Source: Saccharicrinis sp963677245
GTDB lineage: Bacteria; Bacteroidota; Bacteroidia; Bacteroidales; Marinilabiliaceae
DNA: 64,000 nucleotides
Assembly: GCA_963677245.1 (NCBI GenBank)
Contig: OY781921.1
Span: 4,340,001-4,404,000 of the forward strand
Direction: 5' to 3'
Under the pieces are notes generated by a model. The model did not search any database. It was given only the letters and a program-made list of their open reading frames with translations, and was not told where the DNA came from. Below, piece by piece: positions 18,964 through 28,672 of this stretch (position 1 is its first letter; each line of letters starts with the position of its first letter). The position numbers were made by a program, and so were the translations under genes.

Positions 18964-19033
18964 TGGCGCTTCGCCCAGACCCGACTTCCTTTTTTAGCTT
19001 AATCCAAAAAAGAAAGCAAAAAAGATCAAGGCT
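18964..19033 (-). repeat. Dispersed repeat, copy B
   Basis: Reverse-complement partner of 17427-17497. Together they bracket the esterase gene. The rest of the 18879-19215 gap holds a further inverted repeat around 19064-19116 (AAATCGTTT ... AAACGATTT with CTCACTACG in the loop) and nothing else I can name. Confidence 0.75.
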
Positions 19034-19215
19034 GCACCCATTTCTCACAAAAAACTACGGTTATCTGACTGAAATCGTTTAAACTCACTACGTTCAAACA
19101 AAAACGATTTTAAACCGTCAAACTAACCTTGTTTTTTGGTTCAATGGCTGAGGCCGATTAGAACCAGATATATACCTTTCTTTATTTAAAACAGATATGA
19201 TTTTAACTACATGCC

Positions 19216-19872
19216 TTATAGTAGTTTATTCTTTTTGTAAGAATAGTGCATGTTTTTCCAGGTAATCAGCATTACTGCAATAAGCCAAATGATTGCCCAG
19301 ACTGCTTTGGGGAATATGGGAATGATTTCTGTGAATCTGGCCAAATCGCTGGATGGTCCTGCATTATAATCCATAATGATATAAATAATACTGGCCGTTC
19401 CTATGATGATAAGTAAGTTAGCTACCAAATTTTTGGACTTTTTGCTAATCCAGAATGCCAATGCGGCTATCACAATTAATAAAGCCGAAGTAAACCAATG
19501 GCTATACCACCAAATAGCCGTAAATACCAATAGAGCAATAAGTAAATACAAGGTGATAATACTCGATTTGGGTTTACATAAACCAATAAACAAGAGCAAG
19601 TTTCCTAATAAGGCACTGCCAATATAACCTCCCATCAATATTAAGGGTATAAATCCTCCGGCAGTTACCGCATGTCCGGAACCATCCGATTGTATATACA
19701 CCTCGTGCACACTCCCGCCTGTTATTAAGGCAAAAAGGGCATGACCCAGCTCATGTAAAAAAGTAACGAAAAGGTTTATGGGCATTAATGCATAAGCCCC
19801 GTAAGGTACATAGTTCTGTATAACCCAATACAAAAAGGCAGTAAGAACAATCAGGAATAGTTTAGATTTCAT
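19216..19872 (-). CDS. M50-like membrane metallopeptidase (M50B family)
   Basis: 218 residues from ATG 19872, which opens directly with a hydrophobic helix (KSKLFLIVLTAFLYWVIQ); a longer frame to 19932 adds 20 residues and is less likely. The zinc motif HELGH is at about residue 40 in a helix (LFVTFLHELGHALFALITGG). Five or six further hydrophobic segments follow. This fits the short peptidase M50B-like family, intramembrane zinc proteases of unknown substrate. The second zinc-ligand Asp motif of site-2 proteases is not obvious to me. Monocistronic between a repeat region and a divergent small gene. Confidence 0.8.
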   Translation of the reverse strand: MKSKLFLIVLTAFLYWVIQNYVPYGAYALMPINLFVTFLHELGHALFALITGGSVHEVYIQSDGSGHAVTAGGFIPLILMGGYIGSALLGNLLLFIGLCKPKSSIITLYLLIALLVFTAIWWYSHWFTSALLIVIAALAFWISKKSKNLVANLLIIIGTASIIYIIMDYNAGPSSDLARFTEIIPIFPKAVWAIIWLIAVMLITWKNMHYSYKKNKLL

Positions 19873-20012
19873 GTTTAGTATTCGTGTGATATGCGGCGCA
19901 AGATAATATAAAAAGTAACGTTTGGTACACATGTATATGTTAACTTTTTGCTTTTTATTATGTTTGTTATAGAATTGATATTAGTTTTGGATACACATTA
20001 AAGCATAATGCC

Positions 20013-20270
20013 ATGGGAGTAATTAGATTGGTTAAGAGTGATTACGAAATGTATGAACATATAGCCTTGCAAATTTTAGTAGCTATTGAACGCGACGAAT
20101 GCAAAAGCATGAAAGCCTTTTATAAGAAGAATAAAGGCAAAAATCCCCTTCCTCCCGATGAAATAAAAGGCTTTCCTTTTATCAACGATGAAGAATTTGA
20201 TTCCCTTAAAATAGATTTTGATCACCCGGCCAAATATAAAATCCGAGATTTAAAGAAAGTGAAGGGGTGA
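20013..20270 (+). CDS. Small hypothetical protein, 85 residues
   Basis: Unrecognised, soluble, Lys/Asp-rich: an N-terminal helix (SDYEMYEHIALQILVAIERD), a Lys-rich middle (KAFYKKNKGKNPLPPDEIKG) and a C-terminal half with IDFDHPAKYKIRDLKKVKG. No signal peptide or membrane segment. The start ATG 20013 is the first in frame. It is divergent from the M50-like gene and followed by a long repeat-filled gap. Coding is plausible from amino-acid composition and the absence of an overlapping competitor, but there is no family support. Confidence 0.5.
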   Translation: MGVIRLVKSDYEMYEHIALQILVAIERDECKSMKAFYKKNKGKNPLPPDEIKGFPFINDEEFDSLKIDFDHPAKYKIRDLKKVKG

Positions 20271-20426
20271 GTAGGTTAACATTCTCACCTAGCTTACTAT
20301 ATACGCTAATAATTCATAATATTTGGATAGCATATAGAGCAATAACATAAAAATAAGTGCTTCCCCAGCACAAGAAGTTTAAATATTTATCCAGATTACT
20401 ATAGTGATTGTAATTAAGGGAGGAGA

Positions 20427-20825
20427 TTATAAGAACGCATTGATTATTCCTGAATTCAAAACGTTTAATAATAAGGTCATTTACCTTATTCCACGAATGC
20501 TACAGGCTATTTTTCAGGAATGAGAAGGTAATATTAGAACTAGAGTGTCTATTTTTTGAGTCGAATTATCTATTTTTTACTCAAAACATGACTTCCCGTC
20601 AGTCTGATATGTCACCCCGTCATCCTCAGTGTCTTTCCCGCTAGTCGCAGAAGCTATTTTTATATTCACAGAGACTATTTTAGAATTCAAACATGTCTTC
20701 CCGTCAGGCAAATAAAACACTCCGTCATTCTTAAAGTCTATTCCGTTTGTCGCAGACTATATATTTGTGAACACATAAGCTATTCCGCTAGCAGAATACC
20801 TTCTTTGTAAAAATGCCAGTCTATA
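20427..20825. repeat. Degenerate 21-bp-period array filling a gene-free gap
   Basis: Cutting the sequence every 21 bases from 20427 aligns about 19 units. The best share a start of CCCGTCA or TCCGTCA and an end of GTCTAT or GCTAT; for example unit starts at 20595, 20616, 20637, 20700, 20721, 20742 and 20784 all begin [CT]CCG[TC]. A higher-order period of 105 bases (5 x 21) is visible between 20584-20688 and 20689-20790. Stops occur in all frames I checked, so it is not a heptapeptide-repeat gene. The rest of the 20271-20878 gap shows nothing else. Confidence 0.7.
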
Positions 20826-20878
20826 TCTAATCAGTAATATATAGCATAATGAAAAGAATATGCAATTACATCAATCAC

Positions 20879-22084
20879 TTAATCCTTTTTAGTTTTCACA
20901 AATAGCCAATAGAAGAAATTACCAGATAGAATACAAAGAAATATAACAATACCGATAGGTTTTAAATTTCCGCTGTGAAACAATGCAGGAATGGAGCCCA
21001 TAATAAAGCTGATAATAAAACGCACTACGCCAATAGAGGCATTGGCCGCTCCGCTAATCTCAGGCACTTCATTTAATATGATGGCTACCCCATTTCCGAA
21101 TATCATACCAAGGCTACCTACAATAATAACGATGGAGCTAAATATCCATATAAAGGTTGGATTTCCTGTTAATACACTAATCAGGATAATACTTCCTCCA
21201 ACTAGTTGAAGTAATAATCCGGTGCGTAGTAATTGATGAGGTTCACGGCGTTTTAGCATGCGTGTACTTACAAAAGACAGCAATACATTTAGTATTACAT
21301 TGGCTCCAAACAACACGGGAAACGATGCTGATGAGTATCCAAAGTATTCGATGTAAATAAAAGAAGCTGAAGTAATAAATGTAAACATGGCTGCTGCCGA
21401 AAGGCTGGTGCAGATTAGCATGTAAACCGCTCTTTTCGATTTAAAGAACGTTTTGTAGTTTGCCACAAAGCCATTTACTTTCACTTTTCGTGTAATATGT
21501 TCCTTTGAACGTGATTCGGGCATGACAAAGGCAAACAGTAAAAATATAATAGTACTGTAAATTCCTAAAAAGTAAAATATCAGTTTCCATTGCCCAAACT
21601 CCAGTAAAACACCTCCAATTACCGGAGCAAATAGAGGAGCCAACATCATAATCATAGATATAATGGTACCAATACGCGCTACTTGTTTACCATGGTACCA
21701 GTCTTTAACAAACACCATGGCTACTACCGAACCAAAACCACCTCCAAAGGCTTGCAAAAAGCGTAATATCCAAACATGTTCTATGGATGTGGCTTGCGGA
21801 ATAAGAAAGGCACAGGTGCTATAGATGACAATTCCGGTAAGTGCAATGGTTTTTCTACCAAATGAATCCGAAAGCGGACCTCCAATAAAGTTTCCGATCG
21901 CAAAACCTAAAAAATACAGTGTTAAAGAGAATTCTATTTTATGAATACCTACGCCAAAGAATTTAGACATCACCGGCATGGCCGATAAATAGGTATCTAT
22001 AGCCAATGGCGACATGGCTGTTAACAAAGCTAATAGTACGGTTATGGTGGCAATAAATTTTTTGCTTGTAATTTCTATGGTCAT
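20879..22084 (-). CDS. Bcr/CflA family MFS drug exporter
   Basis: 401 residues, 12 predicted transmembrane helices. The first helix pair carries the family pattern LAIDTYLSAMPVM and the loop 2-3 MFS motif GPLSDSFGRK (about 65-75), as in Bcr/CflA multidrug/H+ antiporters. Motif C-like glycine-rich helix 5 (APLFAPVIGGVLL) supports an exporter. Likely removes drugs or metabolites from the cytoplasm. Encoded alone, downstream of the RND/LytTR operon (214-base gap with 7-bp repeats) and followed by the 21-bp array. Confidence 0.88.
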   Translation of the reverse strand: MTIEITSKKFIATITVLLALLTAMSPLAIDTYLSAMPVMSKFFGVGIHKIEFSLTLYFLGFAIGNFIGGPLSDSFGRKTIALTGIVIYSTCAFLIPQATSIEHVWILRFLQAFGGGFGSVVAMVFVKDWYHGKQVARIGTIISMIMMLAPLFAPVIGGVLLEFGQWKLIFYFLGIYSTIIFLLFAFVMPESRSKEHITRKVKVNGFVANYKTFFKSKRAVYMLICTSLSAAAMFTFITSASFIYIEYFGYSSASFPVLFGANVILNVLLSFVSTRMLKRREPHQLLRTGLLLQLVGGSIILISVLTGNPTFIWIFSSIVIIVGSLGMIFGNGVAIILNEVPEISGAANASIGVVRFIISFIMGSIPALFHSGNLKPIGIVIFLCILSGNFFYWLFVKTKKD

Positions 22085-22194
22085 GTGAATTGTTTACTTT
22101 TTTTTTGAATGTGCAAAGTTACTCATCAGCCTGGTTTTGCGGATGAGATATCTCACAGGGAATGCTTAAGGATTGTTAAAAGATTTTGCTTTTA

Positions 22195-22301
22195 GTCATT
22201 AGCTATTGGTCAATAGTTATTCACCAATGACAAATTTCCTGTTCGTCCTTTAACCTTTCATCCCTTCTCCTTGTTCCTTTCTCCCTGTTCCCTTCTCCCT
22301 A
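22195..22301 (-). repeat. Degenerate 7-bp-period array at LytTR gene stop
   Basis: On the minus strand, starting in the TAG stop itself, units read TAGGGAG, AAGGGAA, CAGGGAG, AAAGGAA, CAAGGAG, AAGGGAT, then become less regular. A further stretch (22195-22235) again runs in sevens (GTCATTA, GCTATTG, GTCAATA on the plus strand). Same family as the array at 9061-9097. Confidence 0.6.
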
Positions 22302-23069
22302 TTTACTCAACCACTGTTTAAAACGAGGTGTTTTTTCCGTAGAAATAATGACATCAAAAGGTAATGCCGGTTCGAGGTTTATTTTTAGTTTACTCTTGGA
22401 ATAGACCACCGCATCTTTCACGGCTTTAATGTGCACAATACATTTTCTGTTGGCTCTGAAAAAATATTTCGGATTCAGCTTAGCTTCCAACTGTTCCAGC
22501 GTATTGGGTAAATCGTAACTATGCCCATCAAAAGTGGTAATAAATACCGATTTGTTTTCTGCGTATACCGAGGCAATATCATCTACTTTTACAGTTTTAA
22601 TTTTATCCCGGTACTGCACCATAAAGCGTTCCTGGTACTCATTCTGCTGTAAGTTAGACTGAATAAGCTGCGTTAATTGCTGGTAATCGAACTGGTTTTG
22701 CTCCTGTTGAATGCTATAAATTCTTCTGAACTTTTCAATGGCCTGCGATAGTCGTTCTTTCTCAAACGGTTTTAACAAATAATCAATGCTCATTTGCTGA
22801 AATGCATCTATTGCATATTGATTAAAAGCCGTTGTAAAGATGATAGGCGTATCTACCGTAACTTGTTCAAAAATGCTAAAGCTGTTTCCATCCGACAGGT
22901 GAATATCCAGAAAGATTAAATCAACCTGAGTAGATTTTAGGAAATCCACGGTTTGTTGAACGGATTCCAGAATATCAATCACTTCAAAATCCGGCGCAAT
23001 ACTATTGACCAGGGCATTTAACTTACGTGCCGATGGCATTTCATCTTCAACTATTAAAACTTTAATCAT
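22299..23069 (-). CDS. LytTR-family response regulator of the RND operon
   Basis: 256 residues. Receiver domain 1-120 with acidic pocket (VEDE), phosphoacceptor Asp in LIFLDIHLSDG (about 57), conserved Thr/Lys (FTTAFNQYAIDAF, LLKPF). A LytTR DNA-binding domain occupies about 150-256 (FMVQYRDKIKTV, IASVYAENKSV, FFRANRKCIVH). It overlaps the histidine-kinase gene by 8 bases (ATGATTAA), so the two are translationally coupled. Being last in the efflux operon, it probably autoregulates the pump genes (inference). Confidence 0.9.
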   Translation of the reverse strand: MIKVLIVEDEMPSARKLNALVNSIAPDFEVIDILESVQQTVDFLKSTQVDLIFLDIHLSDGNSFSIFEQVTVDTPIIFTTAFNQYAIDAFQQMSIDYLLKPFEKERLSQAIEKFRRIYSIQQEQNQFDYQQLTQLIQSNLQQNEYQERFMVQYRDKIKTVKVDDIASVYAENKSVFITTFDGHSYDLPNTLEQLEAKLNPKYFFRANRKCIVHIKAVKDAVVYSKSKLKINLEPALPFDVIISTEKTPRFKQWLSK

Positions 23070-24105
23070 GATTGGCAGGAATTAAGGTAATGGCAACTGA
23101 ATAACTATCTTCATTGACTTCAACAACAGGTAATGCTACGTTTAATAATTCGCATTTTTCGCAAATGTTAGATTGTCCCGTATGTGTGGAATCCGACATA
23201 GGTTCTTCTCTTTTTTGCAGGTTGTTTTTTACTTTCAGAATATCTCCTTCATTTAAAATATCAATCTGCAAAGGATTTGTTCGGGACACCATATTGTGCT
23301 TAATAGCATTTTCAACCAGCACCTGGAGCGTTAACGGAGGAATCTGCATCTTTAGCTTTTCACTTTCAATGTTAATTTGATAATCAAAGCCATCCTCAAA
23401 TCGGAATTTATATAATAATAAGTAGCTTTTAATAAACTCTATTTCTTCCTCCAGCGAAACCAAATCTCTTTTATTAATAGATAGCACATAGCGATAAACC
23501 TGTGCAAACTTTGTAATAAAACGGTCGGCTTTGTCCACATCTTCATAAATAATAGAAGAAAGCACACTCAGGTTATTGAACAGAAAATGGTGATCGAGCT
23601 GCGTTTTCAATGCTCCATATTTCATTTTTAAATGATGCTCTTCAATTTTCTGAAGCTTGTTGGCCAGTTGATTTCGCTCATTCATAGCCAGTATTGTTTC
23701 TATCAAAACCAGATATAATGAATTCATCATTATAGGTACAATATACAAAAGCTCCCGGCCTCCATGCGGCATTCTCATGGGAAACAGCTTTAACTTTTCA
23801 AGATACAGTAATGATGATATGCCTATAAATGATAAAGTAATAACAAGTGCAATATCAGCTAAAAGCCGAAGTGTCCATACCTTACTCCACGGAATTTTTT
23901 TATTGAAAAAGGATATTGCAAAATAGAAAATGGTAACAACGATAGAAGCATGTGTTACAATGGTTATGACTTTCCCCAAAGGCATAAAATGTATCACCTG
24001 ATCGATATCGGCATACCCCGTTAACAACATGATGATTAAAGAGGAAGATATTACCAGTAATACCACCAATGGCACCATTAAAACTTTTAAATCGCTGTTT
24101 CTCAT
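23062..24105 (-). CDS. LytS-type sensor histidine kinase with shortened ATP lid
   Basis: 347 residues. Four transmembrane helices (about 8-30, 40-64, 78-100, 118-142) form a membrane sensor, followed by a His_kinase domain of the LytS/YehU type: phospho-His region LKTQLDHHFLFNNLSVL (about 167-185) and N box LVENAIKHN (about 265). The G box normally reads TGxGLxNI; here it is THTGQSNICEKCELL, lacking two residues (Gly-Leu) at the ATP lid. The preceding linker is also unusually polar. It overlaps the LytTR regulator by 8 bases and lies 32 bases after tolC, so it serves the efflux operon. Catalytic competence is uncertain. Confidence 0.86.
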   Translation of the reverse strand: MRNSDLKVLMVPLVVLLVISSSLIIMLLTGYADIDQVIHFMPLGKVITIVTHASIVVTIFYFAISFFNKKIPWSKVWTLRLLADIALVITLSFIGISSLLYLEKLKLFPMRMPHGGRELLYIVPIMMNSLYLVLIETILAMNERNQLANKLQKIEEHHLKMKYGALKTQLDHHFLFNNLSVLSSIIYEDVDKADRFITKFAQVYRYVLSINKRDLVSLEEEIEFIKSYLLLYKFRFEDGFDYQINIESEKLKMQIPPLTLQVLVENAIKHNMVSRTNPLQIDILNEGDILKVKNNLQKREEPMSDSTHTGQSNICEKCELLNVALPVVEVNEDSYSVAITLIPANHD

Positions 24106-24137
24106 TTTGTAGATTTATTTCTTTTCTCAGTTTTTCA

Positions 24138-25460
24138 TTACTCGTTAAAACCAAGTAATTCTCCGGTAATCTGCATTAAATTGTATTCAGACACTTTGGC
24201 ATTAAAACGGGCATCATTGTAATTGTTAGCCACATTAAGCATGTTTTGCTGAGCTGTTCTGAACTCGATAGATGTTACACGTCCAAGTTTAAACATTTCT
24301 TTAGTTTGCTCAAAATTAAGTTCGGCTTGCACCAGACTGCTTTGTTGTAAATCTACAATGCGCTTTTTATACGTATAATCAGTATAGGCATTAATGGCAT
24401 CTCTCTCCAGTTCTGATTTTGCCAATTGCGTTCTTTCTTGTTCATTTAAAACATTAAGCTTGGCATTTTTTACCTTGGTGCGTTGTTGTTGCCCGTTAAA
24501 TACATTAAATCGTAATGAAAGTCCACTGTTTATACCATTGCTTTTATTGTACAAAGTAAAACCGGCACTGTTTTCTACCTGACTGTAGCTGTATTCACCA
24601 TAAGCCGATAATGTTGGGTATCTGCCTGCTTTGGCCAGCTTTAAATCCAATTGAGTAATTTCTTCTTGTTGAAGCTGAGTTTGTAAGCTTGTATTGTTTG
24701 CAAGAGCTTTTTCCACCACTTGTTCCTGGTTGAAAATTTTATCAAAACTCAAATCGTCAATGACACTGTACTCACTTCCTACAGGAATACCTAATGCTAC
24801 ATTCAAATCTTTAATAGCCATCAGGTAAGCTTGCTCTGTATTTAAGATGCGTGTGCTGTCGCTGTTCATATCTACTTCGGCATTGAGTACATCCAGCGTA
24901 TTGGCCTGACCGTATTTTTTACGATCAACGGCTTTTATATAACGCTCGGTTGATATCTGCATTGATTCTTTAGCCAGTTTTAAGTTTTGTTGTGCGCTAC
25001 ATGCCTGGTAATATAATTGAACAACCTGCAAAATCGTCATTTCCATTTGTTGTTTGAATATTACCTGTTGCTGTGCATCTAATTGCTTCAGTTTTTTATA
25101 GGTATAACGATTTCCAAAACCATCAAACAAAGTATAATCAACACGTGCACTTCCATTGTATTGTGTTGTTTCAACATCATCCTGATTTATCACTACTGTA
25201 GCCGTTTCGCTTTCGGTATCGTTTATGCCGTAGCTGGCTCCACCACTTAATGAAACAGATGGTAACATTCCAGCATTGCCTATACTATTGTTATTTTGAA
25301 CAGCTTGCAACTGATTTTTCGCAATTTTTAAATCGTAATTATGCTCCAAAGCTGTTTGTATGGCTTTATCCAAGTTCAGTTTATCAAAAGATTCCTGCGC
25401 TTTTAAGGAAGGTAGTCCCCATAAAACAAGGACTACCAATATTTGAATTTTATTAAACAT
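24138..25460 (-). CDS. TolC-family outer-membrane efflux channel
   Basis: 440 residues from ATG 25460, which directly opens a signal peptide (FNKIQILVVLVLWGLPSLKAQ); the first in-frame ATG (25493) overlaps the permease stop and adds 11 polar residues. Two OEP repeats follow with the long helical tunnel segments (LDKAIQTALEHNYDLKIAKN; ERTQLAKSELERDAINAYTDY) and short beta segments for the outer-membrane barrel. It is the third component of the tripartite pump encoded with the RND permease (22 bases upstream) and the adaptor. Confidence 0.9.
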   Translation of the reverse strand: MFNKIQILVVLVLWGLPSLKAQESFDKLNLDKAIQTALEHNYDLKIAKNQLQAVQNNNSIGNAGMLPSVSLSGGASYGINDTESETATVVINQDDVETTQYNGSARVDYTLFDGFGNRYTYKKLKQLDAQQQVIFKQQMEMTILQVVQLYYQACSAQQNLKLAKESMQISTERYIKAVDRKKYGQANTLDVLNAEVDMNSDSTRILNTEQAYLMAIKDLNVALGIPVGSEYSVIDDLSFDKIFNQEQVVEKALANNTSLQTQLQQEEITQLDLKLAKAGRYPTLSAYGEYSYSQVENSAGFTLYNKSNGINSGLSLRFNVFNGQQQRTKVKNAKLNVLNEQERTQLAKSELERDAINAYTDYTYKKRIVDLQQSSLVQAELNFEQTKEMFKLGRVTSIEFRTAQQNMLNVANNYNDARFNAKVSEYNLMQITGELLGFNE

Positions 25461-25482
25461 CTTTTTGTTGTTTGTGGATGGA

Positions 25483-28400
25483 TTACTCTTCATTGTTTTC
25501 GTATTTCATCTCTTTAATGGCATTTTCCACTTCTTCGTTTGTTAGTTTTCTTCCTTTAATAACAGAAAGAATAGTTACCCGTGAATTATTAGTTATAGTT
25601 AATACTACAGGTAATAATACCAATGTAGTAGTAGTAGCCATAATCATTCCGTAGGCCAACGAAAGAGCTACAGGAATTAAGAAACGAGCCTGCATACTGG
25701 TTTCTAATACCATTGGTGCCATACCCACCACTGTGGTTAAGGTGGTCAGCAATATCGGGCGAAAGCGCGATACACCAGCATTTATCAAGGCTTCCTGGTA
25801 TTTCATACCTGCTTTTAAGTTTAGATTAAGTGCATTTATTAATACCAGACTGTCGTTGATCATTACCCCAACCAGGGCTACCATTCCCATAAATGACATT
25901 AAACTAATGCTCATACCATGAATCCAGTGTCCAACTACTACACCTACAAAACTTAAAGGGATCATAGCATACACCAACATACTTTGCGCCACAGAACGTA
26001 AGGTTAAAATAACGATGGCAAACATCAGCAATAACACTACCGGAATAGTTATCATAGCGGAATTCTTTACTTTGTCTGTTTCTCTTTTTTGACCATCGTA
26101 AACCGGACGTACTCCCGGATATTTTTCAAAAAGCGGGTCTAATACTTCCACTCTCAGATCTTTCATAATATCCGGAACCGAGGAACCCGGATCAGTAAGA
26201 TTGGCTTCCAATTGTACTTCGCGCTCAAAGCTTAAGTGACGAACATTGGAAACTCCATTTACCGTTTTTAGTGTAGCTATCTCAGTTAATGGATAGGCTA
26301 CTCCGTTACCTAAACGGATTTTCATATTCTCTAACTGGCCAATTGAACGACGGTTTTCAATATCATATCTTACCCAAATTTTTACTTCGTCTTTTCCGCG
26401 CTGAATACGCTGTGCTTCGCGACCAAAAAAGGCATTTCTTACTTGCGAAATCACATCCTGATAAGTAATACCCAGTCGTAATGCTTTTTCTTTCAGCGTA
26501 AGCTCAATTTCCCGGAAACCAATAGGTGCATTATCCGAAACATCAGTTAACTCCGGTCTGTTTTTAAGGATGATTTTCAGCTCCTCTTTTGCCGCTTGTA
26601 ACTCTTTATTGTCATCACCTACCAAACTCAATACAAAGGGTTTTCCAAAAGGATTAAAACCTTCGTATAGTAAAGATTCAGCTCCCGGAATATCACCTAC
26701 TTTTTCTCGAATTCTTCCAATAACCTGGTTGGTGGTAGAATTTCTGCTTTCTGCATCCACCAATTGTACCATAATAATGGCAGAGTGCCCGGAACCTTTA
26801 AATTGCTGGTACACTTTATCGATGATGCTTTTATCTTCTGTGTCGTTTTCTTTTAAATCATCATTCACCTCCCAAATGGCATTGTAAATTTTATTCAATG
26901 ACAATTGAGTTACTTCGTCTTCAGTTCCGGCTGGCATAACCAGTGAAACAGAAAAGTTATCACCCTCAACCTGCGGGAAAAAGGTAGAGCCAACCACTCT
27001 GGCACGTACCAAACCGATAGATAAAATAAATAGAGCTGTAAAAACAGCAAGAGTTATAGTACGATGATTAATTGCCCAACTGATAAAAGGCTTATAGTAG
27101 TTTTCGGCAAAATGAATAACCCCTTTTTCGGCCCATCCCATGTTTCTTTTCCACCAGCCAGCATCTCCTTTGCTTAAAGCTTTGGAATGTGCAAGGTGCG
27201 ATGGTAGTAACAATAATCCTTCAATTAAGGATACAAATAAGATGAAGATAACGATGATGGATATTTCCTTAAACATATCACCCATTCTTCCATCAAGAAA
27301 GATAAAGGATGAGAATGCAATCATGGTAGTGATTACGCCTGAGAATACAGCGGGTGTTACCTCCAGGGTTCCATCGATAGCGGCCTTAATCGGTGTTTTA
27401 CCCATGGCCCAGTGTCGATAGACATTTTCGGCAACCACAATAGCGTCGTCCACCAGAATACCCAGCACAAGAATTAATCCGAATAACGAAAGCATGTTGA
27501 CAGTAACTGTTGTTACCTGAAGCATGATAAACATGCCGAATAAAGAGAAAGGAATTCCAATAGCAACCCAAAGTGCGATTCGGGGATTTAAAAACAAGGA
27601 TAAAAACAATAGTACCAGTAATATACCTAATCGTCCGTTTCTGAAAAGAAGATCGATACGTTGGTTAAGCAAAATACTGGCATCCCTGTTTACTGTTGCT
27701 TCTAGTAAATCCTGTTCCTGGTTAAATTTCTCCAGGTATTCTTTAATGGTTTCTGTAGAGGACAGTACATCCTCGTTAAAAGTATTGTTAATGGTAAATA
27801 CAACCGCTTGTTTACCGTTAAATAGTACTTGCGAAGGTGTATCAGCCCACATATCTCTTAACTCAGCCACATCTTTTAGGCGAATAACACCACCATTGGC
27901 TGTGCTTCTTACAACAATGTCTTCAATACCCTCGCTCTGGTAATTACGGTTTCTAACACGAATATAAAACTCCTCTTCACCATCTTTTACACTACCTCCT
28001 GTCATAATAAGGTTGGTAGAAGATACTGCTTTAGCAATTTCTTCAAAAGTGATTTGATAGGCCTCCAATTTTTGCTCATTGAGTAAGATGGCAATTTCTT
28101 CGTCAGGGTAACCTCCAATTTCAATTTTTGAAATACCCGGCATTTTTAACAGGTCGTGCTCAATATCACGGGCAACAGATTTTAGTTGCTTTAAGCTTAC
28201 CTGCTTATTGTCTCGGGCGGTAATAACAAAGGACAACGCAAAATTAACATCGTCGTGTTTGTAAGTCACTACCGATTCAATATTCACCGGGAATGAAGCA
28301 ATTCGCTCCACTTCGTTTTTTACTTTAATTAAGGCCTCGTCCATATCGGTACCTTTTTCCATCTCAATGGTTACCGTACCGCTGTTTTCGCGCGAAACAG

Positions 28401-28647
28401 AAGTAACACGTTCCATGTTCTCAAGGCCTTTAATGTTTTCCTCAATCTTAAGGATGGCACCTTCTTCTACCTCTTCGGGAGAAGCACCAGGATATAAAAT
28501 ATCTACATAAATATTTCGTAAAGGCACATTAGGAAAGAAGTTTCGCTGCATCGTCAGCAACGCAACCGCTCCAAAAATGCCCACAAAAATCATAATCAAA
28601 TTAACCGCTAATGGGAATTTGATAAAATAGGATATTATTTTCTTCAT
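25483..28647 (-). CDS. RND efflux permease (HAE1/AcrB-like)
   Basis: 1054 residues, standard family length. N-terminal cytoplasmic start and TM1 (KKIISYFIKFPLAVNLIMIF), large periplasmic porter loop with PGASPEEVEEG, then the TM2-6 block with the proton-relay aspartates in GILVDDAIVVAENVYRH (about 405), second porter loop and TM8-12 including MVALVGVMINDSLVLINALN. It uses the proton gradient to move hydrophobic compounds out through the TolC channel. Operon order is adaptor, permease, TolC, kinase, regulator. A 200-base repeat-filled spacer separates it from the adaptor gene, unusual for subunits needed together. Confidence 0.93.
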   Translation of the reverse strand: MKKIISYFIKFPLAVNLIMIFVGIFGAVALLTMQRNFFPNVPLRNIYVDILYPGASPEEVEEGAILKIEENIKGLENMERVTSVSRENSGTVTIEMEKGTDMDEALIKVKNEVERIASFPVNIESVVTYKHDDVNFALSFVITARDNKQVSLKQLKSVARDIEHDLLKMPGISKIEIGGYPDEEIAILLNEQKLEAYQITFEEIAKAVSSTNLIMTGGSVKDGEEEFYIRVRNRNYQSEGIEDIVVRSTANGGVIRLKDVAELRDMWADTPSQVLFNGKQAVVFTINNTFNEDVLSSTETIKEYLEKFNQEQDLLEATVNRDASILLNQRIDLLFRNGRLGILLVLLFLSLFLNPRIALWVAIGIPFSLFGMFIMLQVTTVTVNMLSLFGLILVLGILVDDAIVVAENVYRHWAMGKTPIKAAIDGTLEVTPAVFSGVITTMIAFSSFIFLDGRMGDMFKEISIIVIFILFVSLIEGLLLLPSHLAHSKALSKGDAGWWKRNMGWAEKGVIHFAENYYKPFISWAINHRTITLAVFTALFILSIGLVRARVVGSTFFPQVEGDNFSVSLVMPAGTEDEVTQLSLNKIYNAIWEVNDDLKENDTEDKSIIDKVYQQFKGSGHSAIIMVQLVDAESRNSTTNQVIGRIREKVGDIPGAESLLYEGFNPFGKPFVLSLVGDDNKELQAAKEELKIILKNRPELTDVSDNAPIGFREIELTLKEKALRLGITYQDVISQVRNAFFGREAQRIQRGKDEVKIWVRYDIENRRSIGQLENMKIRLGNGVAYPLTEIATLKTVNGVSNVRHLSFEREVQLEANLTDPGSSVPDIMKDLRVEVLDPLFEKYPGVRPVYDGQKRETDKVKNSAMITIPVVLLLMFAIVILTLRSVAQSMLVYAMIPLSFVGVVVGHWIHGMSISLMSFMGMVALVGVMINDSLVLINALNLNLKAGMKYQEALINAGVSRFRPILLTTLTTVVGMAPMVLETSMQARFLIPVALSLAYGMIMATTTTLVLLPVVLTITNNSRVTILSVIKGRKLTNEEVENAIKEMKYENNEE

Positions 28648-28672
28648 GAATTATTCTTTTTTAAACACTTTT

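Noticed and set aside
20427..20825. Possible CRISPR array
   Set aside because: No constant repeat with unique spacers, unit too short and degenerate, and no cas genes in the window.
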